A stretch of DNA of 64,000 nt, from assembly GCA_031253995.1 (NCBI GenBank), contig JAIRVG010000093.1:1-64000 (forward strand). Direction: 5' to 3'. This stretch comes from Paucimonas sp. (lineage in GTDB: Bacteria; Pseudomonadota; Gammaproteobacteria; Pseudomonadales; Pseudomonadaceae). Numbering within the stretch: the first letter of the stretch is position 1; each line of letters opens with the position of its first letter. Below are positions 18,500-29,625 of the stretch, one piece after another. A program made the translations under genes and the position numbers. The notes under the pieces were generated by a model that saw only the letters and a list, made by a program, of their open reading frames with translations, searched no databases and was not told the origin of the DNA.

Positions 18500-18964
18500 T
18501 CAAGAATTTTCCTTGTTGCTCTTGCGGTGGCTAGCCAGCCGCTCCAGCGCCGCACGCAGGTTCGGATCACTGATCCCTTCCGCCGTGGCCTGGATGTTCT
18601 CCGCCGACTTGTCGGAGATATCGATCACATGGCTCGGCCCGCGTACCGTCGTGGCCACCGGCTGTACCTTGAACAGGATCCGGCTCAGGTTCACGAACGC
18701 ATCCATCTGTTGCAACTGCCGCTGCAGGCGCTTCTGCTGGTAGCGCAGGCGGGTTGCCCAATGTCCGTCGGTGACGATCAGCAGCAAGGTCCCCTCGCGC
18801 CACGACGCCACATGGCAATGTTCCCGCGCAGCCGGTTGCAACTGGCTTTCCACCAGGCGCTGCAACTGCGCCAGGCGTTGTGCCTGGTTGAACAGTGCCT
18901 TCAGCGGACGGGCTTCGCGCAACAGCGTGCCGGGTGCGCGGGCGGGGGAGGGGCGATAGGCCAT
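18500..18964 (-). CDS. dciA: DciA-like protein (DUF721), probable replicative helicase loader
   Basis: The 154-residue product matches the DUF721 family. In bacteria without a DnaC-type loader, DciA members help load DnaB at the replication origin. The conserved central part has LLLIVTDGHWATRLRYQQKR around residues 60-80. The C-terminal third is longer and less conserved. Its position between lpxC and secA is the same in other Pseudomonas. The function is inferred from the family. Confidence 0.82.
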   Translation of the reverse strand: MAYRPSPARAPGTLLREARPLKALFNQAQRLAQLQRLVESQLQPAAREHCHVASWREGTLLLIVTDGHWATRLRYQQKRLQRQLQQMDAFVNLSRILFKVQPVATTVRGPSHVIDISDKSAENIQATAEGISDPNLRAALERLASHRKSNKENS

Positions 18965-19244
18965 GGTGACACCTGGAAAGACGATCCCGGCATCTTAACA
19001 GATCACCCGCGAGGGGCTGGAGAGCCGCTATCCACGTGAATCTTGATCCACCCGGGTTGAAGTTGACGAAAAAGCCCTTATTGTAAAAAAGCCCCGTCAC
19101 AGCGCTGTGCCAGCATCGTGGAACTCCACCACTTTCCTCACCATCGTTTCCGGGTAGAATGCTCGTTCGCATGCGGCCTATAAGCGCTGCACGGGCGACT
19201 CACGGGGCCGCCCTCCATCCCTACGTGTGGAAGATCCTGCCGAT

Positions 19245-21977
<2,733 letters not shown>

Positions 21978-22009
21978 TCCAGCCGTGCCACGCTGAAACA
22001 TGAACACCG

Positions 22010-22038
22010 CGCCGCGACCGGGTCATCCCGTCGCGGCG
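22010..22038 (+). terminator. Hairpin after secA, possible weak terminator
   Basis: CGCCGCGAC (22010-22018) pairs with GTCGCGGCG (22030-22038). Only a poor T tract (TTGTTCCATT) follows, so termination may be partial. The hairpin lies 60 bases upstream of argJ. Confidence 0.45.
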
Positions 22039-22098
22039 TTGTTCCATTCCAAGCGCCGTTGACGAGAAGACGGCGTATTTTTTTCTAGGAGCGCTTTC

Positions 22099-23316
22099 AT
22101 GGCTGTTGGTCTTGGTCCTTTGCCAACGTTGCACCCGGTTCCCGGTTTCGAACTCGGTATCGCCTCTGCGGGCATCAAGCGCCCGGGGCGCAAGGATGTG
22201 GTGGTGATGCGCTGTGCCGAAGGCTCCAGCGTCGCTGGCGTGTTCACCCTGAACGCCTTCTGCGCCGCCCCGGTGATCCTCGCCAAGCAGCGCGTGCAGG
22301 GCACCGTGCGCTACCTGCTGACCAACACCGGTAATGCCAACGCCGGTACCGGCGCCCCTGGCCTGGCCGCCGCCGAGCGCACCTGCGCCAAGCTGGCCGA
22401 GCTGACCGGCGTCGACGCCAGCGCCGTGCTGCCGTTCTCCACCGGTGTGATCGGCGAGCCGCTGCCGGTCGAGAAGATCGAAGGCGCGCTGCAGGCCGCC
22501 CTGGACAACCTGTCCGAGAACCACTGGGCCGAAGCCGCCACCGGCATCATGACCACCGACACCCTGCCCAAGGGCGCCAGCCGTCAGTTCCAGCACGAAG
22601 GCGTGACCATCACCGTCACCGGCATCAGCAAGGGCGCGGGCATGATCCGTCCGAACATGGCCACCATGCTCGGCTACATCGCCACCGACGCCAAGGTCGC
22701 CCCGGCGGTGCTCAAGGACCTGATGCTGGACGGCGCCAACAAGTCGTTCAACCGCATCACCATCGATGGCGACACCTCGACCAACGACTGCTGCATGCTG
22801 ATCGCCACCGGCAAGGCCGACGTCGCCGAGATCACCGAGGCCAGCGGCCCGCTGTTCGACGCTCTGAAGAAAGCCGTGTTCGAAGTGTGCATGGAAGTGG
22901 CCCAGGCCATCGTCCGTGACGGCGAAGGCGCCACCAAGTTCGTTACCGTGCAGGTCAACGGCGGCGGCAACCACCAGGAATGCCTGGACGTCGGCTACGC
23001 CGTGGCCCACTCGCCGCTGATCAAGACCGCGCTGTTCGCCTCCGACCCGAACTGGGGCCGCATCCTCGCCGCCGTCGGTCGCGCCGGTGTTCCGGACCTC
23101 GACGTCAGCCTGATCGACGTGTTCCTCGGCGACGTCTGCATCGCCAGCAAGGGCGGCCGCAGCGCCACCTACACCGAAGACCAGGGCGCGGCCGTCATGG
23201 CCCAGGAAGAGATCACCATCCGTATCGAGCTGGGCCGTGGCCAGTGCAGCGAAACCATCTGGACCACCGACCTGTCCCACGAGTACGTGAAGATCAACGC
23301 GGAATACCGCACCTGA
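22099..23316 (+). CDS. argJ: Bifunctional ornithine acetyltransferase / N-acetylglutamate synthase
   Basis: ArgJ moves the acetyl group from N-acetylornithine to glutamate in cyclic arginine synthesis, and in many bacteria also makes N-acetylglutamate from acetyl-CoA. The product has 405 residues. The self-cleavage site lies in KGAGMIRPNMATMLGYIATD (near residues 178-197). The Thr of ATMLG becomes the N-terminal nucleophile of the beta chain. A ribosome site AGGAGCG precedes the ATG at 22099. Confidence 0.97.
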   Translation: MAVGLGPLPTLHPVPGFELGIASAGIKRPGRKDVVVMRCAEGSSVAGVFTLNAFCAAPVILAKQRVQGTVRYLLTNTGNANAGTGAPGLAAAERTCAKLAELTGVDASAVLPFSTGVIGEPLPVEKIEGALQAALDNLSENHWAEAATGIMTTDTLPKGASRQFQHEGVTITVTGISKGAGMIRPNMATMLGYIATDAKVAPAVLKDLMLDGANKSFNRITIDGDTSTNDCCMLIATGKADVAEITEASGPLFDALKKAVFEVCMEVAQAIVRDGEGATKFVTVQVNGGGNHQECLDVGYAVAHSPLIKTALFASDPNWGRILAAVGRAGVPDLDVSLIDVFLGDVCIASKGGRSATYTEDQGAAVMAQEEITIRIELGRGQCSETIWTTDLSHEYVKINAEYRT

Positions 23317-23377
23317 TCGAACGCCGCCGTCCGGCCTGGCTGGACGGCGGCATCCTTCTTATCAGCGGAGTTCAAAG

Positions 23378-24322
23378 TTGAAACGGATTCATGTCGCCGC
23401 CGCCGTCATTCGTGGCGCGGATGGCCGGATTCTCATCGCCCGGCGTGGCGAGAGCCAGCACCAGGGCGGTCTCTGGGAGTTTCCCGGGGGCAAGGTCGAG
23501 GACGGTGAAGCCGTCGAAGTCGCCTTGGCGCGCGAGTTGCGCGAAGAGCTGGGCATCGAGGTGACCGCAGCGCGGCCACTGATCAAGATCACCCATGATT
23601 ACCCGGACAAGCAGATCCTGCTGGATGTCTGGGACGTCAGCGGTTTCACCGGCGAGCCCCACGGTGCCGAAGGCCAGCCATTGGCCTGGGTGCTGCCCAG
23701 GGAGCTGCCGCAGTACGAATTCCCCGAGGCCAACCGGCCGATCGTCGCGGCGGCGCGCCTGCCGGGCGAATACCTGATCACCCCGGATGGGCTGGAAACC
23801 CCGCAACTGTTGCGCGGCATCCAGAAGGCCATCGCCAGCGGGATCAAGCTGGTGCAACTGCGTGCGCCGAACATGTACGACCCCAAGTACCGCGATGTCG
23901 CGGTGGACGCGGTCGGGCTGTGCGCGGGCAAGGCGCAACTGATGCTCAAGGGCCCGCTGGAGTGGCTGGGAGATTTCCCGTCCGCCGGCTGGCACCTGAC
24001 CTCGGAGCAACTGCGCAAGTACGCCGCCAATGGCCGTCCGTTCCCGAAGGAACGCTGGTTGGCAGCGTCCTGTCACAGCGTTGAAGAGCTGGCCCTGGCC
24101 GAGCAGATGGGGGTGGATTTCGTCACCCTGTCGCCGGTGCAGGCCACCCAGACCCACCCCGAGGCGCAACCGCTGGGTTGGGAGGTGGCTGAGCAGTTGA
24201 TCGATGGCTTCAACCAGCCGGTGTTCCTGCTGGGTGGTGTCGGTGCGACCGAACGCGAGCGTGCCTGGCAGATCGGTGCGCAGGGCGTGGCGGGCATCCG
24301 GGCGTTCTGGCCCGAGCTCTGA
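23378..24322 (+). CDS. Fused Nudix hydrolase (MutT-like) and ThiE-like domain protein
   Basis: A two-domain protein of 314 residues. Residues 1-130 form a MutT-type Nudix domain with a full Nudix box (GGKVEDGE, then RELREELGIEV near residues 37-61). This domain in E. coli removes 8-oxo-dGTP. Residues 131-314 resemble thiamine phosphate synthase (ThiE) of the TIM-barrel type, with DFVTLSPVQATQTHPEA and a terminal GGVGATERERAWQIGAQGVAGIRAF. This arrangement is common in gamma-proteobacteria next to argJ. Whether the second domain still makes thiamine phosphate is unclear. The start is TTG with a GCGGAG site seven bases upstream; no ATG fits. Confidence 0.92.
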   Translation: MKRIHVAAAVIRGADGRILIARRGESQHQGGLWEFPGGKVEDGEAVEVALARELREELGIEVTAARPLIKITHDYPDKQILLDVWDVSGFTGEPHGAEGQPLAWVLPRELPQYEFPEANRPIVAAARLPGEYLITPDGLETPQLLRGIQKAIASGIKLVQLRAPNMYDPKYRDVAVDAVGLCAGKAQLMLKGPLEWLGDFPSAGWHLTSEQLRKYAANGRPFPKERWLAASCHSVEELALAEQMGVDFVTLSPVQATQTHPEAQPLGWEVAEQLIDGFNQPVFLLGGVGATERERAWQIGAQGVAGIRAFWPEL

Positions 24323-24329
24323 AAGCACG

Positions 24330-24356
24330 ACGCGGACCCTGTGGGTCCGCGTTTCG
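24330..24356. terminator. Terminator between convergent genes
   Basis: ACGCGGACCC (24330-24339) pairs with GGGTCCGCGT (24343-24352) around a short TGT loop, followed by TTCGTTTC. It lies between the Nudix/ThiE gene and the minus-strand adenosyltransferase gene and serves at least the plus strand. Confidence 0.75.
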
Positions 24357-24358
24357 TT

Positions 24359-24919
24359 TCAGGGTTTTGCGGCGGCCTGCCAGAGGATCTCACCGATCCC
24401 CTGGCGCCGCGCAATCAACCGCGCCGCCACGAACAGCAGGTCGGACAATCGGTTGATATAAGCCAGTCCCACCCCCGCCAACGGCTCCAGCGCATTCAAC
24501 TGCTGGCACCGCCGCTCCGCGCTCCGCGCCAGGCTGCGGCACACATGGGCCTGGGCCACCAGCATCGAGCCACCGGGCAGGATGAAGTTCTCCAGCGGCC
24601 CCAGCTCTTCGTTCCAGCGGTCGATGGCCGCTTCCAGCCGCTCTACCTCCGCGGTGTTCAACGCCTGGTAGCTGGGCATCGCCAGCTCGCCACCCAGGTC
24701 GAACAGACGATGCTGACAAGGCGCCAGCACCTCGATCACTTCCCCGAGCCCTTGCTCGGCCAGCCCCGCCAGCAACACCCCCAACTGACTGTTCAGCGTA
24801 TCCACCTCGCCGATGGCCTCGATGCGCGGGTGGTCCTTGGGCACCCGGCGGCCGTCGCCGAGGCCGGTCTCGCCCTTGTCGCCGGTGCGGGTGTAGATCT
24901 TCGACAGGCGAAAGCCCAT
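24359..24919 (-). CDS. Cob(I)alamin adenosyltransferase, PduO type
   Basis: The enzyme transfers the adenosyl group of ATP to cob(I)alamin, making coenzyme B12. The 186-residue helical protein has the PduO-type N-terminal ATP loop YTRTGDKGETGLGDGRR, then GEVDTLNSQLG, and the FILPGGS and ARSAERR segments of the family. It is the last gene of a minus-strand operon after panE and the sensor kinase gene. Only three bases separate it from the kinase stop. Confidence 0.93.
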   Translation of the reverse strand: MGFRLSKIYTRTGDKGETGLGDGRRVPKDHPRIEAIGEVDTLNSQLGVLLAGLAEQGLGEVIEVLAPCQHRLFDLGGELAMPSYQALNTAEVERLEAAIDRWNEELGPLENFILPGGSMLVAQAHVCRSLARSAERRCQQLNALEPLAGVGLAYINRLSDLLFVAARLIARRQGIGEILWQAAAKP

Positions 24920-24922
24920 GGT

Positions 24923-26953
24923 TCAAGACTCCAGTTTGCGCGGGCCCGGCAGCGGCGCGGCGACCAGCGGCAGGCGCAGGGTGAAGCAGGTGCCCTGGCC
25001 CGGGGTCGACTGCACTTCCATCTGGCCCTTGTGGTTGTTGGTGATGATGAAATACGACACGGACAGGCCAAGGCCGGTGCCCTGGCCGATCTCCTTGGTG
25101 GTGAAGAACGGCTCGAAGGTGCGCTTGCGTACCGTCTCGGGCATGCCGACGCCGTTGTCCTCCACCTGGATCTCCGCCCACGGCGGGTTCAGCCGGGTAC
25201 GCAGGGTGATACGACCCGGCTCGCGGTCATCCTCGCGCAGGTGGATGGCCTGGGCGGCGTTCTTCAGCAGGTTGAGCAGCACCTGTTCCAGCTCGTTGGC
25301 GGTGCCCGGCACCGGGCCCAGCTCGGGGTCGAACTGGCGGACGATGGCCTGGCCCTTGAAGTCGAAGCCGATGGCCAGGTCGAAGTCGTTGCCGGCGATC
25401 TCCACCGCCTGGTCGATCAGCGCCGGCAGGTCGCACGGCGCCATCTGCCGGTTGCTGCGCCGGCTGAAGCTGAGCATGTGGGTGACGATCTTCGCCGCCC
25501 GCGCCCCGGCCTGCTGGATGCCGTCGAGCAACTGCGGGACCTGGCGGGTGTCCAGGTACTGGTTGACCGTGGCCAGGTCGACGCCGGTCTCGCTGGCGCT
25601 CTCCAGGTTCTTCGGCAGGTCCGGCGACAGGCGCCGGCGGATGTTCTGCACGTTGTGCAGGATCGCCCCCAGCGGGTTGTTGATCTCGTGGGCCATGCCC
25701 GCGGCGAGGCCGCCGACGGAGAGCATCTTTTCCGACTGCACCATCATTTCCTCCAGCGACAGGCGCTGGGTGATGTCGTCGATGCGGATCACCACGCCAC
25801 GGCCGCCACCGCCCATCAGCGGGTAGAAGGTCAGGGCATAGTGGCGGGTGTCGTCGCCGCGGGTCCAGGTCACCCGTTCGATCTTCGCCACCCGGTGTTT
25901 CTCCACGCTCTCCTTGAGTTGCGGCAGGAACGGCTTGAGCGGTTCGAAGGCGAGGAAGATCGGCTGGTTCAGCGCTTCGTCCAGCGGTGTGCCGGAGAGA
26001 GCGCTGGCTTCCTGGTTCCACTGGGTGACGTAGAGCTGTTCGTCGAGGGCGATCAGCGCCGAAGGCATGGAATCGATGATGCTGTTGAGGTAGTTCTGGA
26101 AGCCGGTGAGCTTGCGCTCGATCTTGCTCCGCACCTGCACTTCCAGCTCCAGCTTGCGGTTGGTGTGACGGGTTTCCTCGGCCAGGCCCTGGGCCTGGTC
26201 GAAGGCGTGCTGGAACTCGTCGCGGGCGCGCTTGAGCTGCTGCTCGCGGGCCTCGATGCGCGACAGCATGGTGTTGAAGGCCTCGGCCAGGCTGCCGATC
26301 TCGTCGTTATTGCCGGGGCCGGCGCGCAGGGCGTAGTTCTCTTCCCGGGTGACCTGGCGGGTCAGCTGTTCCAGTTGGTAGATCGGCTGGGTGATCAGGC
26401 GCTTGATCTGCCGGGCGATGATCATCCACAACAGCACGCTGAACACCAGGATGCCCAGGCTGGCGGTGAGGGTGCCGGTGTAGAAGGCGGTGGGCAGCTC
26501 GCTGCTGGCCACCAGCAGCAGGTGCCCGGGCGGGCTGCCGGGTCGCGGCAGGCGCACCAGCTGGGTGCTGCGGAATTCGGTGAGCCGCCAGCTTTCGATA
26601 TTGCGCAAGCGCTTGGGCAGGGCGATCGGCTCGCCGTGCTGCAGTTGCGCCAGCAGCTTGCCGTCCGAACCGTACAGCGCGGCGGCGCGCAGGGGAGAGT
26701 AGGTGTCGAGTTCGTCAAGCAGGCGGTTCGCCGCTTCCGGCGAGTCGGTGGCCTCTTGCGCCATCTGCGGGTTGGACACCAGCCGGCCGATGGTCTGCAG
26801 GGCTTGCGGGGCCATGGCCTCCTGGGAAATCCAGTAGGCGGCGCTGATGAAGGTGAGGTTGGCCACCAGCAGGATGGTGATCAGCAGTACCAGCAGGGCA
26901 GCCAGCAGTTTCTGGCCGACCGGCAGGTTTTCCAGGCGTTCGCGCAAGGGCAT
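24923..26953 (-). CDS. Membrane sensor histidine kinase without a linked response regulator
   Basis: A 676-residue kinase. Two transmembrane helices (about 15-37 and 159-180) enclose a periplasmic sensor. HAMP follows at about 181-235, a coiled linker, and a PAS domain at about 285-395. The HisKA box GMAHEINNPLG has the phospho-acceptor at about His422. The ATPase domain has N (NLLKNAAQA), G1 (VEDNGVGMP) and G2 (GQGTGLGLSVS) boxes. The start MPLRERLENLPVG at 26953 is chosen because the longer frame would reach back into panE. Position matches P. aeruginosa PA4398, reported to affect swarming and biofilm. No regulator gene is adjacent, so its partner is unknown. Confidence 0.9.
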   Translation of the reverse strand: MPLRERLENLPVGQKLLAALLVLLITILLVANLTFISAAYWISQEAMAPQALQTIGRLVSNPQMAQEATDSPEAANRLLDELDTYSPLRAAALYGSDGKLLAQLQHGEPIALPKRLRNIESWRLTEFRSTQLVRLPRPGSPPGHLLLVASSELPTAFYTGTLTASLGILVFSVLLWMIIARQIKRLITQPIYQLEQLTRQVTREENYALRAGPGNNDEIGSLAEAFNTMLSRIEAREQQLKRARDEFQHAFDQAQGLAEETRHTNRKLELEVQVRSKIERKLTGFQNYLNSIIDSMPSALIALDEQLYVTQWNQEASALSGTPLDEALNQPIFLAFEPLKPFLPQLKESVEKHRVAKIERVTWTRGDDTRHYALTFYPLMGGGGRGVVIRIDDITQRLSLEEMMVQSEKMLSVGGLAAGMAHEINNPLGAILHNVQNIRRRLSPDLPKNLESASETGVDLATVNQYLDTRQVPQLLDGIQQAGARAAKIVTHMLSFSRRSNRQMAPCDLPALIDQAVEIAGNDFDLAIGFDFKGQAIVRQFDPELGPVPGTANELEQVLLNLLKNAAQAIHLREDDREPGRITLRTRLNPPWAEIQVEDNGVGMPETVRKRTFEPFFTTKEIGQGTGLGLSVSYFIITNNHKGQMEVQSTPGQGTCFTLRLPLVAAPLPGPRKLES

Positions 26954-26999
26954 GGTGAAGGCATGGTCCTGTGGGTGAAGGGGCAGGGTAACGCTGCCC

Positions 27000-27917
27000 T
27001 CAGTCGCTGGGCAATCCGTGGCCGTCCAGGTGTTCGACCAGGCGTCGATAGAGCCGTTCCAGGTGCGGCAGCGGGTGACCGTGGCGGGTCGCGCTGCGGC
27101 AGGCATGGCCGAGCAGGTAGTGGATCTCGGTGCGTCGGCCGTTGCGCACGTCCTGGTACATGGAAGAGTAGTTGGCCGCGGTGGCGTGGATCACCCGTTG
27201 TACTTCGCTTTCCAGGTCTTCGGCGGCTTGCGGCTGGCCACAGGTCTGGAGCAGCTCGGCGAGTTCGGCGCACAGCGTGGCGACCTCGCAGTGGTGCTCG
27301 GCCAGGCCGCCGTTGCGGCAGTCGTAGAGCACGGTCAGGGGGTTGATCGCGCAGTTCAGGGCCAGCTTGCGCCACAGGCGGGTGAGGATATCCGGGGTCC
27401 ACTCATGGGGAATGCCGGCGTCGGCGAGGTCGTCGAGCCAGGTGGGGGCCAGGGGATTGGCCGGGTCGCCCAGCCAGTTGAAACCGTGGCCGGCGAAATT
27501 CACCTGCCAGTCGCGCTCGCGAAAGGCGCCTTCGGTGCTGGAGGCGAAGATGCAACGGGCCAGGGGCACGCAGTTGGCGACGTCGTCCTGGCTGCCCAGG
27601 CCGTTCTGCAGCAGGATCAGCTCGGCATCGGGGCTCAGGCGATGGGCGATACTGGCAACCGCCTTTTCCGCGTCGTAGGCCTTGCAGGCCAGCAGCAGGC
27701 GGCGGATCGGCGCCGGGTCGGCGACGGTCTGCGCCTCGATGGCGAAGGTCTGTGGACGGCCCTGTTCCACCAGGGTCAGGCCACCGGCGGCCTGGTAATC
27801 ACGCAGGCGCTGTTCGTCGCGCAGGATCAGGCGGACCGTCTTGCCCGCGCGGGCCAGGCGGCAGGCCCAGAGGCTGCCGAGGCTTCCGGCGCCGAGAATA
27901 TGCCAGGTGCTGCTCAT
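27000..27917 (-). CDS. panE: 2-dehydropantoate 2-reductase
   Basis: PanE reduces ketopantoate to pantoate with NADPH in pantothenate synthesis. The product has 305 residues. The N-terminal Rossmann motif ILGAGSLGSLWACRLARAG is present. The catalytic lysine sits in TRLWRKLALNCAINPLT near residues 185-201. It is the first gene of the minus-strand operon and is divergent from yajQ. Confidence 0.95.
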   Translation of the reverse strand: MSSTWHILGAGSLGSLWACRLARAGKTVRLILRDEQRLRDYQAAGGLTLVEQGRPQTFAIEAQTVADPAPIRRLLLACKAYDAEKAVASIAHRLSPDAELILLQNGLGSQDDVANCVPLARCIFASSTEGAFRERDWQVNFAGHGFNWLGDPANPLAPTWLDDLADAGIPHEWTPDILTRLWRKLALNCAINPLTVLYDCRNGGLAEHHCEVATLCAELAELLQTCGQPQAAEDLESEVQRVIHATAANYSSMYQDVRNGRRTEIHYLLGHACRSATRHGHPLPHLERLYRRLVEHLDGHGLPSD

Positions 27918-28032
27918 CAGCGTTTCGCAACCGTTTATAATGAGCCCGCATTTTAACCGTCAAACCCCGGTGCGCTCCATCGCGCTTCCCTGTACAGAAG
28001 CGCCAGCGCGCCTTTTATTTTTGGAGAAAGGT

Positions 28033-28518
28033 ATGCCGTCGTTCGACGTGGTATCGGAACTGGACAAGCACGAAGTCACCAACGCCGTGGAAAACGCCGT
28101 CAAGGAACTGGATCGCCGCTACGACCTGAAGGGCAAGGGCAGCTTCGAGTTCAAGGAAAAGGAACAGACCGTGCTGATGACCGCCGAGGCGGAATTCCAG
28201 CTCGAAGCGATGCTGGAGATCCTGCGCCTGGCCCTGGTCAAGCGCAAGATCGACGTGAAGAGCCTGGAGGTGAAGGATGCCTACGCTTCCGGCAAGGAAA
28301 TGAAGCAGGAAGCCACCTTCAAGGAAGGTATCGATAAAGAACTGGCGAAGAAGATCGTCGCCCATATCAAGGACGCCAAGCTCAAGGTCCAGGCGGCCAT
28401 CCAGGGTGAGCAGATCCGCGTTACCGGCAAGAAGCGCGACGACCTGCAGGAATGCATCGCCGCCCTGCGTGCCAAGGAATTCGACCTGCCGCTGCAGTTC
28501 AACAATTTCCGCGACTGA
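28033..28518 (+). CDS. yajQ: YajQ family nucleotide-binding protein
   Basis: A 161-residue protein of the YajQ family, with two alpha/beta domains. Members in Xanthomonas and Pseudomonas bind cyclic di-GMP and act as effectors in gene control; E. coli YajQ binds nucleotides. The N-terminus MPSFDVVSELDKHEVTNAVE and the C-terminal LPLQFNNFRD are diagnostic. The ATG at 28033 has a strong site GGAGAAAGG four bases upstream and is preferred over longer frames. It is divergent from panE. Confidence 0.95.
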   Translation: MPSFDVVSELDKHEVTNAVENAVKELDRRYDLKGKGSFEFKEKEQTVLMTAEAEFQLEAMLEILRLALVKRKIDVKSLEVKDAYASGKEMKQEATFKEGIDKELAKKIVAHIKDAKLKVQAAIQGEQIRVTGKKRDDLQECIAALRAKEFDLPLQFNNFRD

Positions 28519-28628
28519 CGGCGTTGGTCCGGGAACCTTGGCGTTTTGATGGCGTCCGAGGTTCCTGGAGTCGCTGAACCGTTTGCGGCCCCGTTTTTTT
28601 CTGCTTTTTGCCGCACTTTGGAGGGCAT

Positions 28629-29474
28629 ATGGATTTGAATGCAGAGGTCGATCAACTGGTCAGGACTTCGCAGACCTGGATCCCGTTGATCATGGAATAC
28701 GGCAGTCGCCTGGCCCTGGCGCTGATCACCCTGGCCATCGGCTGGTGGCTGATCAACAAGGTCACCGCGAAACTGGGCAAGCTGCTGTCCCTGCGCAATG
28801 CCGACCTGGCGCTGCAAGGCTTCATCAGCACCCTGGCCAACATCATCATGAAGGTCCTGCTGTTCGTCAGCGTGGCCTCGATGATCGGCGTGGAAACCAC
28901 CTCGTTCGTCGCCGCCATCGGTGCCGCCGGCCTGGCCATCGGCCTGGCCCTGCAAGGCAGCCTGGCGAACTTCGCCGGTGGCGTGCTGATCCTGCTGTTC
29001 CGTCCGTTCCGCCTGGGCGACTGGATCGAGGCGCAGGGCGTCAGCGGTACCGTGGACAGCATCCAGATCTTCCACACCGTGCTGCGCACCGGCGACAACA
29101 AGACGGTGATCGTGCCCAACGGCAACCTGTCCAACGGCATCATCACCAACTACAACCGCCAGCCGACCCGCAAGGTGGTGTTCGATGTCGGTGTCGACTA
29201 CGAGGCCGACCTGCAGAAGGCGCGCAACGTCCTGCTCGACCTGGCCAAAAACGACCCGCGGGTGCACAAGGACCCGGCGCCACAGGCCGTGGTCGCGACC
29301 CTGGGCGACAGCGCCATCACCGTTTCCCTGCGCATCTGGGTGAATACCGCGGACTACTGGGACGTGATGTTCATGCTCAACGAGCATGCCCGTGACCGCC
29401 TGAAGAGCGAAGGGATCGACATTCCCTTTCCGCAGCGAGTGATTCGGGTGGTGCAGGACGCGGCAACGCAGTAG
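28629..29474 (+). CDS. mscS: Small-conductance mechanosensitive channel MscS
   Basis: MscS opens on membrane tension and releases solutes during osmotic downshock. The product has 281 residues, close to E. coli MscS (286). Three transmembrane helices lead into the Gly/Ala-rich pore helix (AAIGAAGLAIGLALQGSLAN, about 96-115). The cytoplasmic beta and vestibule domains follow (PNGNLSNGIITNYN). The ATG at 28629 has GGAGG at 28620-28624. Confidence 0.95.
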   Translation: MDLNAEVDQLVRTSQTWIPLIMEYGSRLALALITLAIGWWLINKVTAKLGKLLSLRNADLALQGFISTLANIIMKVLLFVSVASMIGVETTSFVAAIGAAGLAIGLALQGSLANFAGGVLILLFRPFRLGDWIEAQGVSGTVDSIQIFHTVLRTGDNKTVIVPNGNLSNGIITNYNRQPTRKVVFDVGVDYEADLQKARNVLLDLAKNDPRVHKDPAPQAVVATLGDSAITVSLRIWVNTADYWDVMFMLNEHARDRLKSEGIDIPFPQRVIRVVQDAATQ

Positions 29475-29503
29475 TCCAGCGCCGGCTGGTTCGACACGGA
29501 ACT

Positions 29504-29531
29504 TGTGGGAGCGGGCTCACCCGCTCCCACA
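29504..29531. repeat. REP palindrome
   Basis: TGTGGGAGCGGG and CCCGCTCCCACA form a 12-base perfect stem around a CTCA loop. It is a single Pseudomonas REP-type element, 29 bases after mscS. Confidence 0.85.
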
Positions 29532-29625
29532 GGCACCCATTACACTTCTTCACCTCTTCCCCCTATCGACCCGCAGGGCTTTTCTGGCATACAAGCCGGT
29601 CTCGTTTCCCTCTGCCGGCCGACCC

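Noticed and set aside
24341..27346. 1000-codon open frame on the plus strand over the adenosyltransferase and kinase genes
   Set aside because: It runs antisense to two genes with clear catalytic motifs, and its product has no recognisable fold.
28532..28565. Stem GGAACCT/AGGTTCC between yajQ and mscS as a terminator
   Set aside because: There is a 20-base loop and no T run after the stem, so terminator function is not supported.
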